From Marinarcus sediminis (GTDB lineage Bacteria; Campylobacterota; Campylobacteria; Campylobacterales; Arcobacteraceae): 64,000 nt of DNA. This document shows positions 31,928 to 41,952 of this stretch, in pieces (position 1 is the first letter of the stretch; the number at the start of each line of letters is the position of its first letter). The notes beneath the pieces were generated by a model. The model ran no database searches and was not told where the DNA came from. It worked only from the letters and a program-made list of their open reading frames with translations. The stretch covers positions 558,001 through 622,000 of the forward strand of contig NZ_CP182357.1 in the NCBI RefSeq assembly GCF_048571275.1, given 5' to 3'. The position numbers were made by a program, and so were the translations under genes.

Positions 31928-33444
31928 ATTTAAGTATAGACAAGAGATACATCACATTAGATGAGATTAAAGAAGCCTCAACCATTGAAATATCAAAAGA
32001 TCAAGCGTTTTTGGATTATATTAATCACACACATAACTTTTTAATGAATGAGATTAAAAATGGAAAACCCATTTATGGAATTACCACAGGGTATGGTGCC
32101 AGCGGAAAAAACTATGTTACTTTTGAAGACAGCAAAACGTTGCAAAAAAATCTTTTCAGATTTCATGGGTGTGGTATAGGTGAAAACTTATCTTATAAAG
32201 TATGTAAATACGCTGTAATAATGAGAACGGTCTCTTTGAGTAAAGCGCGTTCAGGAGTCAGTGTTGAATTGTTGCATCGACTTGAAATGCTCATTGAAAA
32301 AGATATTATTCCAGTTATTCCTTCACAAGGATCAGTGGGAGCAAGTGGTGACTTAACTCCATTATCTTATATTGCAGCAGTTATTGCTGGAGAGCGAGAA
32401 GTTTACTATAAAGGTGAAATCAAAGATGTAATGGAAGTCTACAGTGAACTTAATATCACCCCTTATGAGTTTAAACCCAAAGAAGCCTTAGCCATCATGA
32501 ATGGAACAACTATCATGAGTGCCATTGCACTTGATGCCATTGAAAAGTTTGAAATTATTTTAGACTCTATGGAGTCCTATGTAGCAGGAATGTTTGAAGT
32601 ACTTTTAGGGGATGATACACCTGTTGCTGATTTTGTGCACGATTCAAAACCTTTTAGTGGACAAATCAAAGCAGCTAAAAATATTCAAACAAAAATTGCA
32701 GGATCAAAACTCACTCATGGAAGAGATGACCGATATGACAAATTTTTTGCGGACAATGATTTGAATATTCAAGACAACTACTCAATGCGTTGTGCTCCAC
32801 AAGTTCTGGGAGTCATTCGAGACAACTTAATTATTTCAAAAAATTGGGTTGAAACCGAGATAAATTCAGTCAATGATAACCCATTGATTGATGGAGAAAA
32901 CCAAAAAATATACACTTCGGGGAATTTTTATGGTGGTTACGTGGCACACGCAATGGATACACTGAAAATTTGTGCTGCTAATTTAGCGGATTTACTCGAT
33001 AAAGAGTTTGCTCTTTTGGTTGACCATAAATTCAACCGAGGTTTGGGTGAAAATTTAAAACTTTCAACAGAACCTTTTTATCATGGTTTTAAAGCCATGC
33101 AAATCAGTTTAAGTTCTTTAAGTGCGGATGTCATTAAAAACACAACCGCCGCTTCAATTCACTCAAGACCAACGGAATCTCTCAATCAAGATAAAGTATC
33201 AATGGGAACAACCGCAGCAAATGATTTTGCCAAAATGATGCCCGACTTACACAATATGCTCAGCATCGCGTTTATTGGAATGGCACAAGCGGTTGATATC
33301 AGAGGAGCAAGTGAAGTTTCACCTCATCTGAAAACAATCCATGATAGAATCAGAGCAATTGTCAAACCACTGTATGAAGACAGACGAATGGATTTTGATA
33401 TTAAAAACATTAATGTTTTACTCCAAGAAGCAAAATTTATATAA
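31924..33444 (+). CDS. MIO-type aromatic amino acid ammonia-lyase (HAL/TAL/PAL family)
   Basis: A 506-residue ammonia-lyase. The self-forming MIO cofactor comes from ASG in GSVGASGDLTPLSYI (A140-S141-G142). The catalytic tyrosine lies in YGITTGYG (Y51) and SVNDNPLIDG is present. The residue pair that governs aromatic preference aligns to F80-H81 in RFHGCGIG. It is neither the Ser-His of histidine lyases nor the His-Leu of the Rhodobacter tyrosine lyase. In flexirubin and xanthomonadin clusters the enzyme supplies 4-hydroxycinnamate (from tyrosine) as starter, and that is expected here. ATGA overlap with the acyltransferase. Histidine lyase function is unlikely as no hut genes are near. Confidence 0.88.
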   Translation: MNLSIDKRYITLDEIKEASTIEISKDQAFLDYINHTHNFLMNEIKNGKPIYGITTGYGASGKNYVTFEDSKTLQKNLFRFHGCGIGENLSYKVCKYAVIMRTVSLSKARSGVSVELLHRLEMLIEKDIIPVIPSQGSVGASGDLTPLSYIAAVIAGEREVYYKGEIKDVMEVYSELNITPYEFKPKEALAIMNGTTIMSAIALDAIEKFEIILDSMESYVAGMFEVLLGDDTPVADFVHDSKPFSGQIKAAKNIQTKIAGSKLTHGRDDRYDKFFADNDLNIQDNYSMRCAPQVLGVIRDNLIISKNWVETEINSVNDNPLIDGENQKIYTSGNFYGGYVAHAMDTLKICAANLADLLDKEFALLVDHKFNRGLGENLKLSTEPFYHGFKAMQISLSSLSADVIKNTTAASIHSRPTESLNQDKVSMGTTAANDFAKMMPDLHNMLSIAFIGMAQAVDIRGASEVSPHLKTIHDRIRAIVKPLYEDRRMDFDIKNINVLLQEAKFI

Positions 33445-33454
33445 AGAAGAACCC

Positions 33455-34159
33455 ATGGAATTAAAAAAAGTATTGGTCACAGGCGCAACAGGAAGCATTG
33501 GTGAAGCCATTGTAAAAGAGTACGCTAAAAATGGTTACTATGTTTATATTCACTATAACAGCAATAAAAACAAAGCAAGTGAAATTTTAGACGCCATTGA
33601 TCATCAAGGGGAATTAATTACATTTGATATGCAAGATAAAGCTTCGATAAAATTGGCTTTGGAAAATATCAGTGTGGATGTTCTCATTAACAACGCAGGT
33701 ATCATTAAAGACAATCTTTTTTTCTTTATGGAAGACAGCCAATGGGAAGATGTGATTAATACCAATTTAAATGGGCTTTTTTATGTGACCAAAGTTATTT
33801 CAAGAACCATGATGATGAACAAAAAAGGCAGCATCGTAAATGTGGCTTCAGTTTCAGGTATCAGTGGAAATTCTGGTCAAGCCAACTACAGCGCAAGTAA
33901 AGGTGGTGTGATTGCTTTTACCAAAACCTTGTCCATAGAGCTTGGACGATATAACATTCGAGTCAATGCACTAGCACCTGGAATTATCGAATCTGAAATG
34001 ATAGAGAACATCCCCAATGTTAAAGAGCTTAAAAAAGCCATCCCTCTTGGACGATTTGGAAAAGCGGAAGAAGTCGCAAGTTGTGCTTATTTTATTGGAA
34101 ACAGTGCCACATATGTCAGCGGTGAAGTTTTAAATATCAGCGGAGCGATGGTTCGATAG
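33455..34159 (+). CDS. FabG-like 3-oxoacyl-ACP reductase (ApeQ type)
   Basis: A 234-residue short-chain dehydrogenase with VTGATGSIGEAI (NADPH loop), NNAGI, the catalytic serine in NVASVSGISG and YSASK (Tyr/Lys, about 146-150). It reduces the 3-ketoacyl-ACP polyene intermediates. I start at the ATG at 33455, 10 bp after the lyase stop, matching the FabG N-terminus; an upstream frame inside the lyase gene is not used. Confidence 0.9.
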   Translation: MELKKVLVTGATGSIGEAIVKEYAKNGYYVYIHYNSNKNKASEILDAIDHQGELITFDMQDKASIKLALENISVDVLINNAGIIKDNLFFFMEDSQWEDVINTNLNGLFYVTKVISRTMMMNKKGSIVNVASVSGISGNSGQANYSASKGGVIAFTKTLSIELGRYNIRVNALAPGIIESEMIENIPNVKELKKAIPLGRFGKAEEVASCAYFIGNSATYVSGEVLNISGAMVR

Positions 34160-34164
34160 ATGAT

Positions 34165-34707
34165 ATGAATATGTTTCTCGGTTTCATTTATGCCCCTTTT
34201 GTTTTTATTGCATTAAGATATTTTGATATAAAAATGGTCTCCATGACTCTTTTTATATTGAGTTTAATGTGGTTACTCTTAAGCTTGAAAAAAGGGTATA
34301 AAGAGATGGCTCTGCCTCTTTTATATCTGATCATTGCCATTGCTACTTTTGTATTTCAAGAATTTATTATATTAAAAACGCTTCCTTTGATTATTTCAAC
34401 ATTGATTACGCTTTTGATTCTTATTTCATATGTGAACAAACAATCCATTATTATCTATTTTGCAAAAAAGATTCAGAAAAAAGAGTTTTCCAAAGAAGAA
34501 GAGCTCTATATTCACAACTCTACTCTTTTTTGGTTTTTTGTTTCAGCTGTGAATGTGGGTATTCATCTGAGTGTATTACTGAATAACAATATACAATTTT
34601 GGATATACTACAGTTCTGTTGGTTGGTATTTGGTCTTTATTGTAGGTGGAATCATGCAATTCTTGCATCGAAAATTGGTATTTTTAAAAAGAGATATTCA
34701 TGAATAA
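34165..34707 (+). CDS. Polytopic membrane protein of aryl polyene clusters (COG4648-like)
   Basis: A 180-residue integral membrane protein with five or six hydrophobic helices and no recognisable catalytic motif. Proteins of this size and topology, followed by a LolA-like protein and an MMPL exporter, occupy the same place in aryl polyene clusters of Gammaproteobacteria. I therefore assign it by context and general pattern. It overlaps the LolA-like gene by 8 bp. A role in product transfer across the membrane is inferred. Confidence 0.65.
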   Translation: MNMFLGFIYAPFVFIALRYFDIKMVSMTLFILSLMWLLLSLKKGYKEMALPLLYLIIAIATFVFQEFIILKTLPLIISTLITLLILISYVNKQSIIIYFAKKIQKKEFSKEEELYIHNSTLFWFFVSAVNVGIHLSVLLNNNIQFWIYYSSVGWYLVFIVGGIMQFLHRKLVFLKRDIHE

Positions 34708-35173
34708 ATTTTTACTTTTTTCCCTGTTGAACAGTTTTGTATGGGCACAAACCATCCATTTTAAAGAACAAAAATATCTCTATGCTTTGGATAATTTTGT
34801 TTATAAAAAAGGTACCATAACATTTGAAAAAAACAGCATTAAACTCTCATACGAAAAAAGTACTCAGCTATTTGTGTATGAAAATGAAAAACTCTTCATC
34901 CAAAACAAAAACCATTTAAAAGAGATTGACTTAAACAAAGAAGTGGGTAAAAAAGTCTTTTTTCTGCTTTTAAAAGCCATTTACGAAGATGATACAACCA
35001 CGCTTCAAAACTATTTTTCTATTTTAACAAACACAACAAAAACAACGTTAATTCCTAAAGAACCATTGGCTTCTTTTATAGAAAAAATTGAATACAAAAA
35101 AAACAAACGATTGGAATTTCTGACAATTTATCTTCTCAATCTTGATAGGATTACGGTTGAAGAAACTCATTAA
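34700..35173 (+). CDS. LolA-like periplasmic carrier of the pigment cluster
   Basis: A 157-residue protein with a short signal peptide (about 1-16, ending VWAQ) and a beta-rich body (FKEQKYLYALDNFVYKKGTITFEKNSIKLSYEK read in parts), like outer-membrane lipoprotein carrier proteins. The housekeeping LolA should be elsewhere; cluster-specific copies are common in aryl polyene loci and probably shuttle the lipid-linked pigment through the periplasm. It overlaps the MMPL gene. Confidence 0.72.
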   Translation: MNKFLLFSLLNSFVWAQTIHFKEQKYLYALDNFVYKKGTITFEKNSIKLSYEKSTQLFVYENEKLFIQNKNHLKEIDLNKEVGKKVFFLLLKAIYEDDTTTLQNYFSILTNTTKTTLIPKEPLASFIEKIEYKKNKRLEFLTIYLLNLDRITVEETH

Positions 35174-37271
35174 ATATTCAAATTTTTTAATACTTTTAGG
35201 TGCGCTTGCCCTATTGCTTTTAAGCAATAACTATAACCATATCAGTACCAATATACTCTCTGTTCTTCCTCAAAGCCAAAACAAAACACTCATCAAAGAG
35301 TATGAACAATTTAACAGCTCTAAGGTTATACTCTTAAGTGTAAAAGGTTTAAATAATCAAGCCTTAGAAACGATAAAGACATTAGAAGAAAAACTTTCAA
35401 CTCTGCCATTTATTGAACATAAACAAGATTTGCAAAGTCAAAAAAATCATTCCAATAAATATGCCCTTTATACTCAAAAACTCAACACAGAAAAACTTGC
35501 TCAGCTTGATGTGAAAAAAGAGTTACAAAAACTTCATGATGATTTAACCCATTCCCTTTTTCCTACTCCTATAAATTTGAAAGACCCTTTTAATCTTTTT
35601 GAAAAACAACCTACCCCCACTTCAAAAGTTGGTTTAAAAAATGGTCATCTTATATTAAAAGAGTATGGTTACTTCTCCTATTTTCAACTCAGTTCTGAAG
35701 CTACAACATTAGAGGCTTACCAACAAATTTATACCGCTGTTCATGCTCTTACACAAGAGCATAAAGAGGTGACTGTTTTTAGCCCCATTTTTTATTACGT
35801 AGAAAATGCACATGCCATTAAAAGTGATGTCAATAAAATTATTCTTTTTGCTTCACTTTTACTGCTTGTTTTGTATGTTGTGCTTTTAAAAAACATCCGC
35901 CTGCTCTTAAACACACTCACTACGCTTGCAAGTTCAGCGATTATTGCCATTGTAGTTGTTTGCAGCTTATTTGAGGATGTCTCTGTTTTTGTAATTGTTT
36001 TTGGAGTTTCTATCAGTTCCGTTGCCATTGATTATATGTTTCATCATTATATGCACGGATATTATAAAGAGAAAAAAGCGTTTAACAAAGAGGTGTTTTT
36101 AGGTCTGTTCACCACACTTATTGCTTTTATTGCCGTCAGTTTTGTCTCTTTTAGCCTCATTCAACAAATTTCAATATTTGCTATTGTGTCGCTGATTTGT
36201 TCATATGTACAATTTGCTTTTATCTATCCACTGATACAATTCAAATCAAAAAAAGAGCCTACTTTTAGCTTCCCCACATTTGCTGTTCCTGCAAAATATA
36301 TTCTTCTTTTTTCTGTTGGTGTGATTGTTTTATCGTTGAATTTTATTCATTTTGATACCAATTTAAAAAATCTTGATTATAACAATCAGCCTTTAAAAAA
36401 GAAAGAGCATTTTTTTACACACTATTTGGGAGATGAAGAAGGCATGAATATTTTAATCCAAGCAAAAAGTGTTGATGAGCTTATTGCCAATTTAAATAGT
36501 ATAAAACCAAGTTTAACTGTTGAACATAATCCTCTTGATTATCTCATTGGTTGGGATACGTTTACAACACAAAATGCTCTTTTAGAAAATGCCCATTTTA
36601 TGCAACTGAAAAGTGAGCTTAAGACCTACGCTTCTGCTCTTGGCTTTAGAAAAGATTTTTTCAAAAATGCCTATGTGCCGTTGAGCGAAAAACCGCAATA
36701 CACACTGGCTGATTTAAGGGCACAAGGCTTGGATATTTTGCATTTTAAAGATAACTTGTTCTTAAGAGTTACGGTTCAAAAAGATGCCTACAAAGAGTTA
36801 TCCCATTATGCTTTTGTAAAACCTTTGAGCATGAGTTTACTCTTTGAAGAGTCCATTTTAAAAGTCAAAGAGGAGCTTTTAAACTTAGGCAAAATTGCGT
36901 TACTTTTGATTCTTACTCTGTTGCTTTTTGTAACCAAAAAGAGGTTTTTTATCTCAATCAATTTTTTACTTTTTCCACTGGCAATGATTTTAGCCTATTC
37001 ATTTTTTGTCCCTTTTAATATTTTACATATTTTTATGCTTTTTATTATCTTAGCTTTATGTATAGACTATGCCATTTACACAGCGAAAAATTTAGACAGC
37101 GAAACAAAAAAAGCCATTATCTACTCTCTTTTAAGTACCTTTGCTGGTTTTGGTGTACTTATTTTTAGCCAAATCAATGCTTTACAATCCATTGGAATCA
37201 TTGCTTCCATTGGTATTGCAAGCCTTGCTTTACTTCTCATATTTTCAAAAAGGTTTACCCCATGCAATTAA
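35157..37271 (+). CDS. MMPL/RND-family exporter of the pigment cluster
   Basis: A transporter of about 704 residues with a first membrane helix near the N-terminus, a periplasmic domain (about 30-225), a membrane block (about 225-365), a second periplasmic domain, and a second membrane block (about 570-704). The RND-type GVSISSVAIDYMFHHYMHG and LALCIDYAIYTAKNL segments in the two blocks are visible. The start is a TTG at 35157 with AGGA upstream, or a TTG at 35142. It overlaps the LolA-like gene. MMPL exporters in aryl polyene loci are thought to move the pigment lipid out of the inner membrane. Confidence 0.85.
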   Translation: MKKLIKYSNFLILLGALALLLLSNNYNHISTNILSVLPQSQNKTLIKEYEQFNSSKVILLSVKGLNNQALETIKTLEEKLSTLPFIEHKQDLQSQKNHSNKYALYTQKLNTEKLAQLDVKKELQKLHDDLTHSLFPTPINLKDPFNLFEKQPTPTSKVGLKNGHLILKEYGYFSYFQLSSEATTLEAYQQIYTAVHALTQEHKEVTVFSPIFYYVENAHAIKSDVNKIILFASLLLLVLYVVLLKNIRLLLNTLTTLASSAIIAIVVVCSLFEDVSVFVIVFGVSISSVAIDYMFHHYMHGYYKEKKAFNKEVFLGLFTTLIAFIAVSFVSFSLIQQISIFAIVSLICSYVQFAFIYPLIQFKSKKEPTFSFPTFAVPAKYILLFSVGVIVLSLNFIHFDTNLKNLDYNNQPLKKKEHFFTHYLGDEEGMNILIQAKSVDELIANLNSIKPSLTVEHNPLDYLIGWDTFTTQNALLENAHFMQLKSELKTYASALGFRKDFFKNAYVPLSEKPQYTLADLRAQGLDILHFKDNLFLRVTVQKDAYKELSHYAFVKPLSMSLLFEESILKVKEELLNLGKIALLLILTLLLFVTKKRFFISINFLLFPLAMILAYSFFVPFNILHIFMLFIILALCIDYAIYTAKNLDSETKKAIIYSLLSTFAGFGVLIFSQINALQSIGIIASIGIASLALLLIFSKRFTPCN

Positions 37272-38476
37272 TTGTCTATAACGATGATGCAACAATAAAT
37301 TATCACTGCTTAGATAAAGAGAATTTAGAAGATAAAAAACTCAAAAACCATATCGGTTTTATTGGTTCACACTCTAAAGAAGAGAATACATTAAATATCA
37401 TTCAAGCATATCATTCAAACTCTAAAGCCATACTTTTTGATTATACCAATCAACCCATAGTTAAAAAACTTCATGCATTAGGTATCCCAAAATTTAAAGA
37501 AAATTTTGAACAAAAAACAGTTTTTGATGAGCAAGATTTTTCAATGATGTTTTTTACCAGCGGCTCTACAGGAGAGTCTGTTGGGGCATTAAAAACAAAA
37601 GCACACTTAGAAGAAGAAGTCAAAGTCTTAAGTGAAATGTTTGCAAAGCATAACATTAAAAGAGTCATTGTAACTGTACCGTTTATTCATATTTATGGCA
37701 CACTTTTTGGCTTGCTCTACCCTTTGTTGAACAATATCGACATTATTTTAAAAGAGCATTTTTTACCTCATGATTTACTTGATTTGATTGATGAAAACTC
37801 ATTAATCGTCACCACCCCTTTATATATTAAAGCCTTAAATAAAATATCTCAAAGTAAAGATTTAAGTCAATGTGTTTTTGTCAGTTCAACAGGTCCCTTA
37901 GATGCCTTAAGTGCCAAAGAGTTTTCACAAAAATTCAATACCCAAGTCATGCAAATTTTTGGCTCAACTGAAACAGGAGGCATTGCGTATAAGTACAATG
38001 ATGATGAACTGTGGACACCCATGAAAAAAGTAGAAATTTCAACCAATGAACAAAGTGAATTAAAAATAAAATCCCCTTTTGTCTCGGATGTTTTATATGA
38101 AAATGGCTTCAAAAATATTCATGGAGAAATCCAAACATTCGATTACGTAGAGATTAAAAACAAACAATTTAAACTCGTAGGAAGAAGTTCTCAAATTCTT
38201 AAAATTGCAGGGAAAAGATACTCCACCATACAAATAGAACATATTTTAGAAGAGATAAAAGACATAACCAAAGCAATGGTTTTTGTAGACAAAGAAGAGA
38301 ATTCATTAAGAGGAGAGACACTTAATATTACATTGGAAACTTCACATACCTTTACCACCAAAGAGATCAAAAAGATTTTGCAAGAGAATTTATCGAATTT
38401 GAAATTTTCTATTAAGTTACACCTTGTAGAAAAAATCCCCACTTCCAGTGTGGGTAAAAAATTAAAAATAATGTAA
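37262..38476 (+). CDS. Adenylate-forming acyl-ACP synthetase (ApeH/4-coumarate ligase type)
   Basis: A 404-residue ANL-superfamily enzyme, shorter than CoA ligases. The P-loop-like FFTSGSTGESVGALKTKAHLEEEV, the FGSTETGGIAY motif and LKIAGKRYSTIQIEHILEEI are visible. The C-terminal lysine region TSSVGKKLKI is intact. It should activate the aromatic starter acid made by the ammonia-lyase and load it on an ACP. It overlaps the MMPL gene by 10 bp. Confidence 0.82.
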   Translation: MQLIVYNDDATINYHCLDKENLEDKKLKNHIGFIGSHSKEENTLNIIQAYHSNSKAILFDYTNQPIVKKLHALGIPKFKENFEQKTVFDEQDFSMMFFTSGSTGESVGALKTKAHLEEEVKVLSEMFAKHNIKRVIVTVPFIHIYGTLFGLLYPLLNNIDIILKEHFLPHDLLDLIDENSLIVTTPLYIKALNKISQSKDLSQCVFVSSTGPLDALSAKEFSQKFNTQVMQIFGSTETGGIAYKYNDDELWTPMKKVEISTNEQSELKIKSPFVSDVLYENGFKNIHGEIQTFDYVEIKNKQFKLVGRSSQILKIAGKRYSTIQIEHILEEIKDITKAMVFVDKEENSLRGETLNITLETSHTFTTKEIKKILQENLSNLKFSIKLHLVEKIPTSSVGKKLKIM

Positions 38477-38510
38477 CTTTTGTTATACTTCTAAAAATTA
38501 AAGAGAGTCA

Positions 38511-39374
38511 ATGGCCATAAAAATAAGCAATCTTACTAAATCGTATAAAAATCAAACCATATTGGACAATTTGAATTTAGAGATTCAAGAGGGCTCGATT
38601 TTTGGACTGCTAGGACCCAATGGTGCAGGGAAAACCACCTTGGTTTCAATTTTAAACTCGCTTATAACTAAAGACCGTGGAAAAATTGAGATTTGTGGCT
38701 TTGATTTGGACAAACACCCAAAAGAGATAAAAAGCATCAGCAGTTTTGTTCCACAAACCTATGCGTTTTATCCCAAACTCAATGCCTATGAAAATTTGGA
38801 ATTTTTTGGTGCACTTTATGGGTTAAAAAATTCCAAATTAAAAGATAGGATTGACTATACCATCGAAGCAACTTCTTTGGAAAAATATCTCAATAAAGAG
38901 GCCATCACCTATTCTGGAGGCTTAAAAAGAAGACTCAATATTGCCATTGGGTTATTAAACAATCCAAAAATTTTATATTTGGATGAACCAACTGTAGGCA
39001 TTGACCCTCAATCAAGAAAATATATTTTAAATGTCATTAAAAACATCAATGCCAATGCAAAAACAACCATCATTTATACGTCTCATTATATGGAAGAGGT
39101 TGAATATCTTTGTGATGAGATTGCCATTTTAGACAACTCAAGAATTATTTTACAAGAGAAGAAAGAGACCTTAATACAACAAAGTTCACTTATTACTATT
39201 GAAACAAAAAACCACACAAAACAAGAGATCAATATCAAAGATGGCTATGAAGAACTTCTTGACTGTTTATGCGAAATGAAAAAAAACAAAATCACCATTG
39301 AAAACATTGATTTTGGTCATAACAATTTAGAAGAGATGTTTTTAAATATTACGAAACAGGATTTAAGAGACTGA
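38511..39374 (+). CDS. ABC exporter ATP-binding protein
   Basis: A 287-residue ABC-2 type ATPase with Walker A GPNGAGKTT (about 35-43), signature SGGLKRRLN, Walker B ILYLDEPT and the H-loop SHYME. AGAGAG precedes the ATG. It is coupled (TGATG) to the permease gene. ABC-2 pairs also occur in Bacteroidota flexirubin loci. The transported molecule is unknown; a pigment precursor or the dialkylresorcinol part is likely. Confidence 0.93.
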   Translation: MAIKISNLTKSYKNQTILDNLNLEIQEGSIFGLLGPNGAGKTTLVSILNSLITKDRGKIEICGFDLDKHPKEIKSISSFVPQTYAFYPKLNAYENLEFFGALYGLKNSKLKDRIDYTIEATSLEKYLNKEAITYSGGLKRRLNIAIGLLNNPKILYLDEPTVGIDPQSRKYILNVIKNINANAKTTIIYTSHYMEEVEYLCDEIAILDNSRIILQEKKETLIQQSSLITIETKNHTKQEINIKDGYEELLDCLCEMKKNKITIENIDFGHNNLEEMFLNITKQDLRD

Positions 39375-40528
39375 TGTTTAAATACTTACTAAAAAAAGAG
39401 TTTACCTTAATACTTCGAGACATTCACGCCTTACTTGTGCTTTTTATTATGCCCACACTCTTTATTTTAATCATGTCCTTAGCTCTTAAAAACAGTTACT
39501 CTAACAGTGTGGATGTTAAGCTCAAAGTTGCCATTTCAAGTAAAACTGACTCTAAAGAGGTCAAACAATTAATCCAAAACATTAATGAAAACAATTTTTT
39601 TGATGCCACTTATGTTGCACCAGAAGATAATAAAACCATTTTATATACTCAAATGTATGATTTTGTTATCCATATTTCACCTAAGTATCTTCAAGAAATT
39701 AAAAACAATGCACCCTCTTTTAAAATTGATTTAATGACAAAACCTGACATAAACAATCAAAAAATTGATTTGATAAAAAAACTCATTGTGGCTTCATCGA
39801 CCAACGCCATTTTAAGTGATTTGTTAAAACGTCAAAATAAAACAACTCTTACTGACATAGAATCAAAAATTACAACCACCTTGTTGTATAAAAATGAAAA
39901 CTTCAAAATCAAACCCACTTCTGTGCAACAAAGTGTGCCTGCATGGTTGGTTTTTTCAATGTTTTTTATACTCATTCCCATTTCCAATACCTTCATCAAT
40001 GAAAAAAACTTTGGAACAATCAACAGAATACGAAGCATCAATGTCTCTTTATTTCCTATACTCATGAGCAAAATCTTTCCCTATTTTCTTATCAATCAGT
40101 TGCAAGTTGTTTTTATGATTTTAGTGGGAATCTATATTGTGCCTATTTTAGGTGGAGACACATTAATCATTGCTGGGAACAAAGCCTTGATTTTTTTAAT
40201 CTCATCTGCTGTGAGTATGGCGTCTATCTCTTTTGCACTTTTAATTGCCAATATCAGTAAAACAACTGAAGAGGCAACAACGTATGGGGGGCTTTCAAAT
40301 ATTATACTCGCAGCTTTAGGTGGGATTATGGTTCCCAAATTTGTCATGCCAAAGTTTATGCAAGATATCACCGACTATTCACCTATGTCTTGGGGACTTG
40401 AAAGCTTTTTGGAAGTGTTCGTTCGAGGAGGAGATTTCAATGATATCTCGGTTTATGTTTATAAAATGGTTACCTTTGCTATAATTTGTTTAATCATTGC
40501 ATACAGTTTATTAAAAAATAGGAGTTAG
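39374..40528 (+). CDS. ABC-2 type permease
   Basis: A 384-residue permease. One N-terminal membrane helix (about 18-38) is followed by a periplasmic domain (to about 185) and five C-terminal helices with the ABC-2 pattern LLIANISKTTEEATTYGGLSN and DYSPMSWGLESFLEVFVRGG. The start codon overlaps the ATPase stop. A full exporter would be a dimer with the upstream ATPase. Confidence 0.9.
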   Translation: MFKYLLKKEFTLILRDIHALLVLFIMPTLFILIMSLALKNSYSNSVDVKLKVAISSKTDSKEVKQLIQNINENNFFDATYVAPEDNKTILYTQMYDFVIHISPKYLQEIKNNAPSFKIDLMTKPDINNQKIDLIKKLIVASSTNAILSDLLKRQNKTTLTDIESKITTTLLYKNENFKIKPTSVQQSVPAWLVFSMFFILIPISNTFINEKNFGTINRIRSINVSLFPILMSKIFPYFLINQLQVVFMILVGIYIVPILGGDTLIIAGNKALIFLISSAVSMASISFALLIANISKTTEEATTYGGLSNIILAALGGIMVPKFVMPKFMQDITDYSPMSWGLESFLEVFVRGGDFNDISVYVYKMVTFAIICLIIAYSLLKNRS

Positions 40529-40531
40529 TTT

Positions 40532-40798
40532 GTGTTAGGTTCACAAGATGAAAGTTTAAAGTTAGCGTTAAAACAATTAATTATTGAAGAGTGTGACAGA
40601 GAAATCAATCCAGAAGATATTTCAGACAACGAAATCTTATTTGGCAGCGATTCACAACTGGAATTGGACTCTATGGATGCACTACAAATATCCATGGCTT
40701 TACATAAAAAATATGGTATCAGCACCAATGACAGTAAAGTATTACGAAAAATCATGACCTCTATTAATACTCTTGCTGATCATATTCAACCGGAGTAA
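40532..40798 (+). CDS. Second acyl carrier protein of the pigment cluster
   Basis: An 88-residue ACP starting with GTG (GGAG 7 bp upstream). The phosphopantetheine serine is in LELDSMDALQISMAL (about residue 49). It lies directly before a ketosynthase, separate from the first ACP. It may be specific for the dialkylresorcinol or polyene tailoring branch. Confidence 0.87.
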   Translation: MLGSQDESLKLALKQLIIEECDREINPEDISDNEILFGSDSQLELDSMDALQISMALHKKYGISTNDSKVLRKIMTSINTLADHIQPE

Positions 40799-40801
40799 TA
40801 C

Positions 40802-41950
40802 TTGAATTCATATATCATTGGCAGTTCACTTATGTGTAATATTGGGGATAACACCAACGATATTTCAACTCAACTTCAAAACATCACACAAAAGAATTAT
40901 CTTGAAAATCTCAAACATATTTTTAAAGACAAACTTTTTTACTCTATTCAACAAAGTGCTCCTACCCAAGAAGAACGTTACAGAACCATTCTAAAAAAAA
41001 TTGTATCAGATGCCATAAAAGATGCTCAACTCTCTTCTGAAGAGACCAAAGAGTTACACATTTTTATTGGTTCAACCTCTATGGGTATCAGTGTCAATGA
41101 AGAGTATCGCAAAATGTTTAACAAAGGAACCTCTTCCTTGGCTTTTAAAGAACTGGGGGGAGGTTTTATTGCTTCTTATGTTGAAAAACTTGTAGGTTCA
41201 AACCATAAAGCCATGCTTTTTTCTACAGCATGTACCTCAAGTGCCAATGCCTTAGCCTATGCTTCAAAACTTATTGAACATCAAAAAATCAAACGCGCCC
41301 TTGTCATTGGGCTTGAACTCTTTAATCAAGCCACGTATGGAGGATTCAGTTCATTAATGTTGCTTTCAAAAAATGGGATTTATCGCCCTTTTGACAAACA
41401 CAGCGATGGTATTATTTTAGGAGAGGGATGTTCGGCGGTTGTGTTGGACTCAAAAAAAAGAGCTGAGAATAATTTCAAATACATCAGTTCAAGCAATATT
41501 TGTGATAACTACTCGGAAACAACCAGTGACCCCACAGGGATTCCCATTTTTAATACACTGCATCGTTGTTTAAAACAAAGTGGTTTAACACTGAAGGACA
41601 TTGATTGTATTAAAGCCCATGCAACAGGAAGTGAAAACAACAACTCCTCAGAAGCAAAAGCCATCTCTTTGTTATTTAATGAGTATAAAACCACTACAAA
41701 AGTGACCTCGTTAAAACCCATTTTAGGACATACTTTAGGTGCTTGTGGTACCAATGAAATGATATTGATGTTTTATGCCATTAACAAAGGGTTTATTCCT
41801 GCCACTTTTGGTTTTGAAACACCTGCTGAAGATGTAAAATTCACTCCTGTTTTGGAGCATACTGCTTGTGAAAAAAAAGCCACAATACTTTTTAACTATG
41901 TTGCTTTTGGTGGCAATAACTGTTCAATTATTTTAAGCAATAAGGAGTAA
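40802..41950 (+). CDS. Second beta-ketoacyl-ACP synthase of the cluster
   Basis: A 382-residue ketosynthase starting with TTG (GGAG upstream). The triad is present: FSTACTSSANALAYAS (Cys near 143), KAHATGSENNNSSEA (His) and KPILGHTLGACG (His). The second His motif has HATGS instead of HGTGT. It is followed 2 bp later by a degenerate ketosynthase, repeating the ketosynthase/chain-length-factor pairing of the other unit. It may correspond to the ApeR-type ketosynthase, or build the acyl chains used by DarB. Confidence 0.85.
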   Translation: MNSYIIGSSLMCNIGDNTNDISTQLQNITQKNYLENLKHIFKDKLFYSIQQSAPTQEERYRTILKKIVSDAIKDAQLSSEETKELHIFIGSTSMGISVNEEYRKMFNKGTSSLAFKELGGGFIASYVEKLVGSNHKAMLFSTACTSSANALAYASKLIEHQKIKRALVIGLELFNQATYGGFSSLMLLSKNGIYRPFDKHSDGIILGEGCSAVVLDSKKRAENNFKYISSSNICDNYSETTSDPTGIPIFNTLHRCLKQSGLTLKDIDCIKAHATGSENNNSSEAKAISLLFNEYKTTTKVTSLKPILGHTLGACGTNEMILMFYAINKGFIPATFGFETPAEDVKFTPVLEHTACEKKATILFNYVAFGGNNCSIILSNKE

Positions 41951-41952
41951 CT

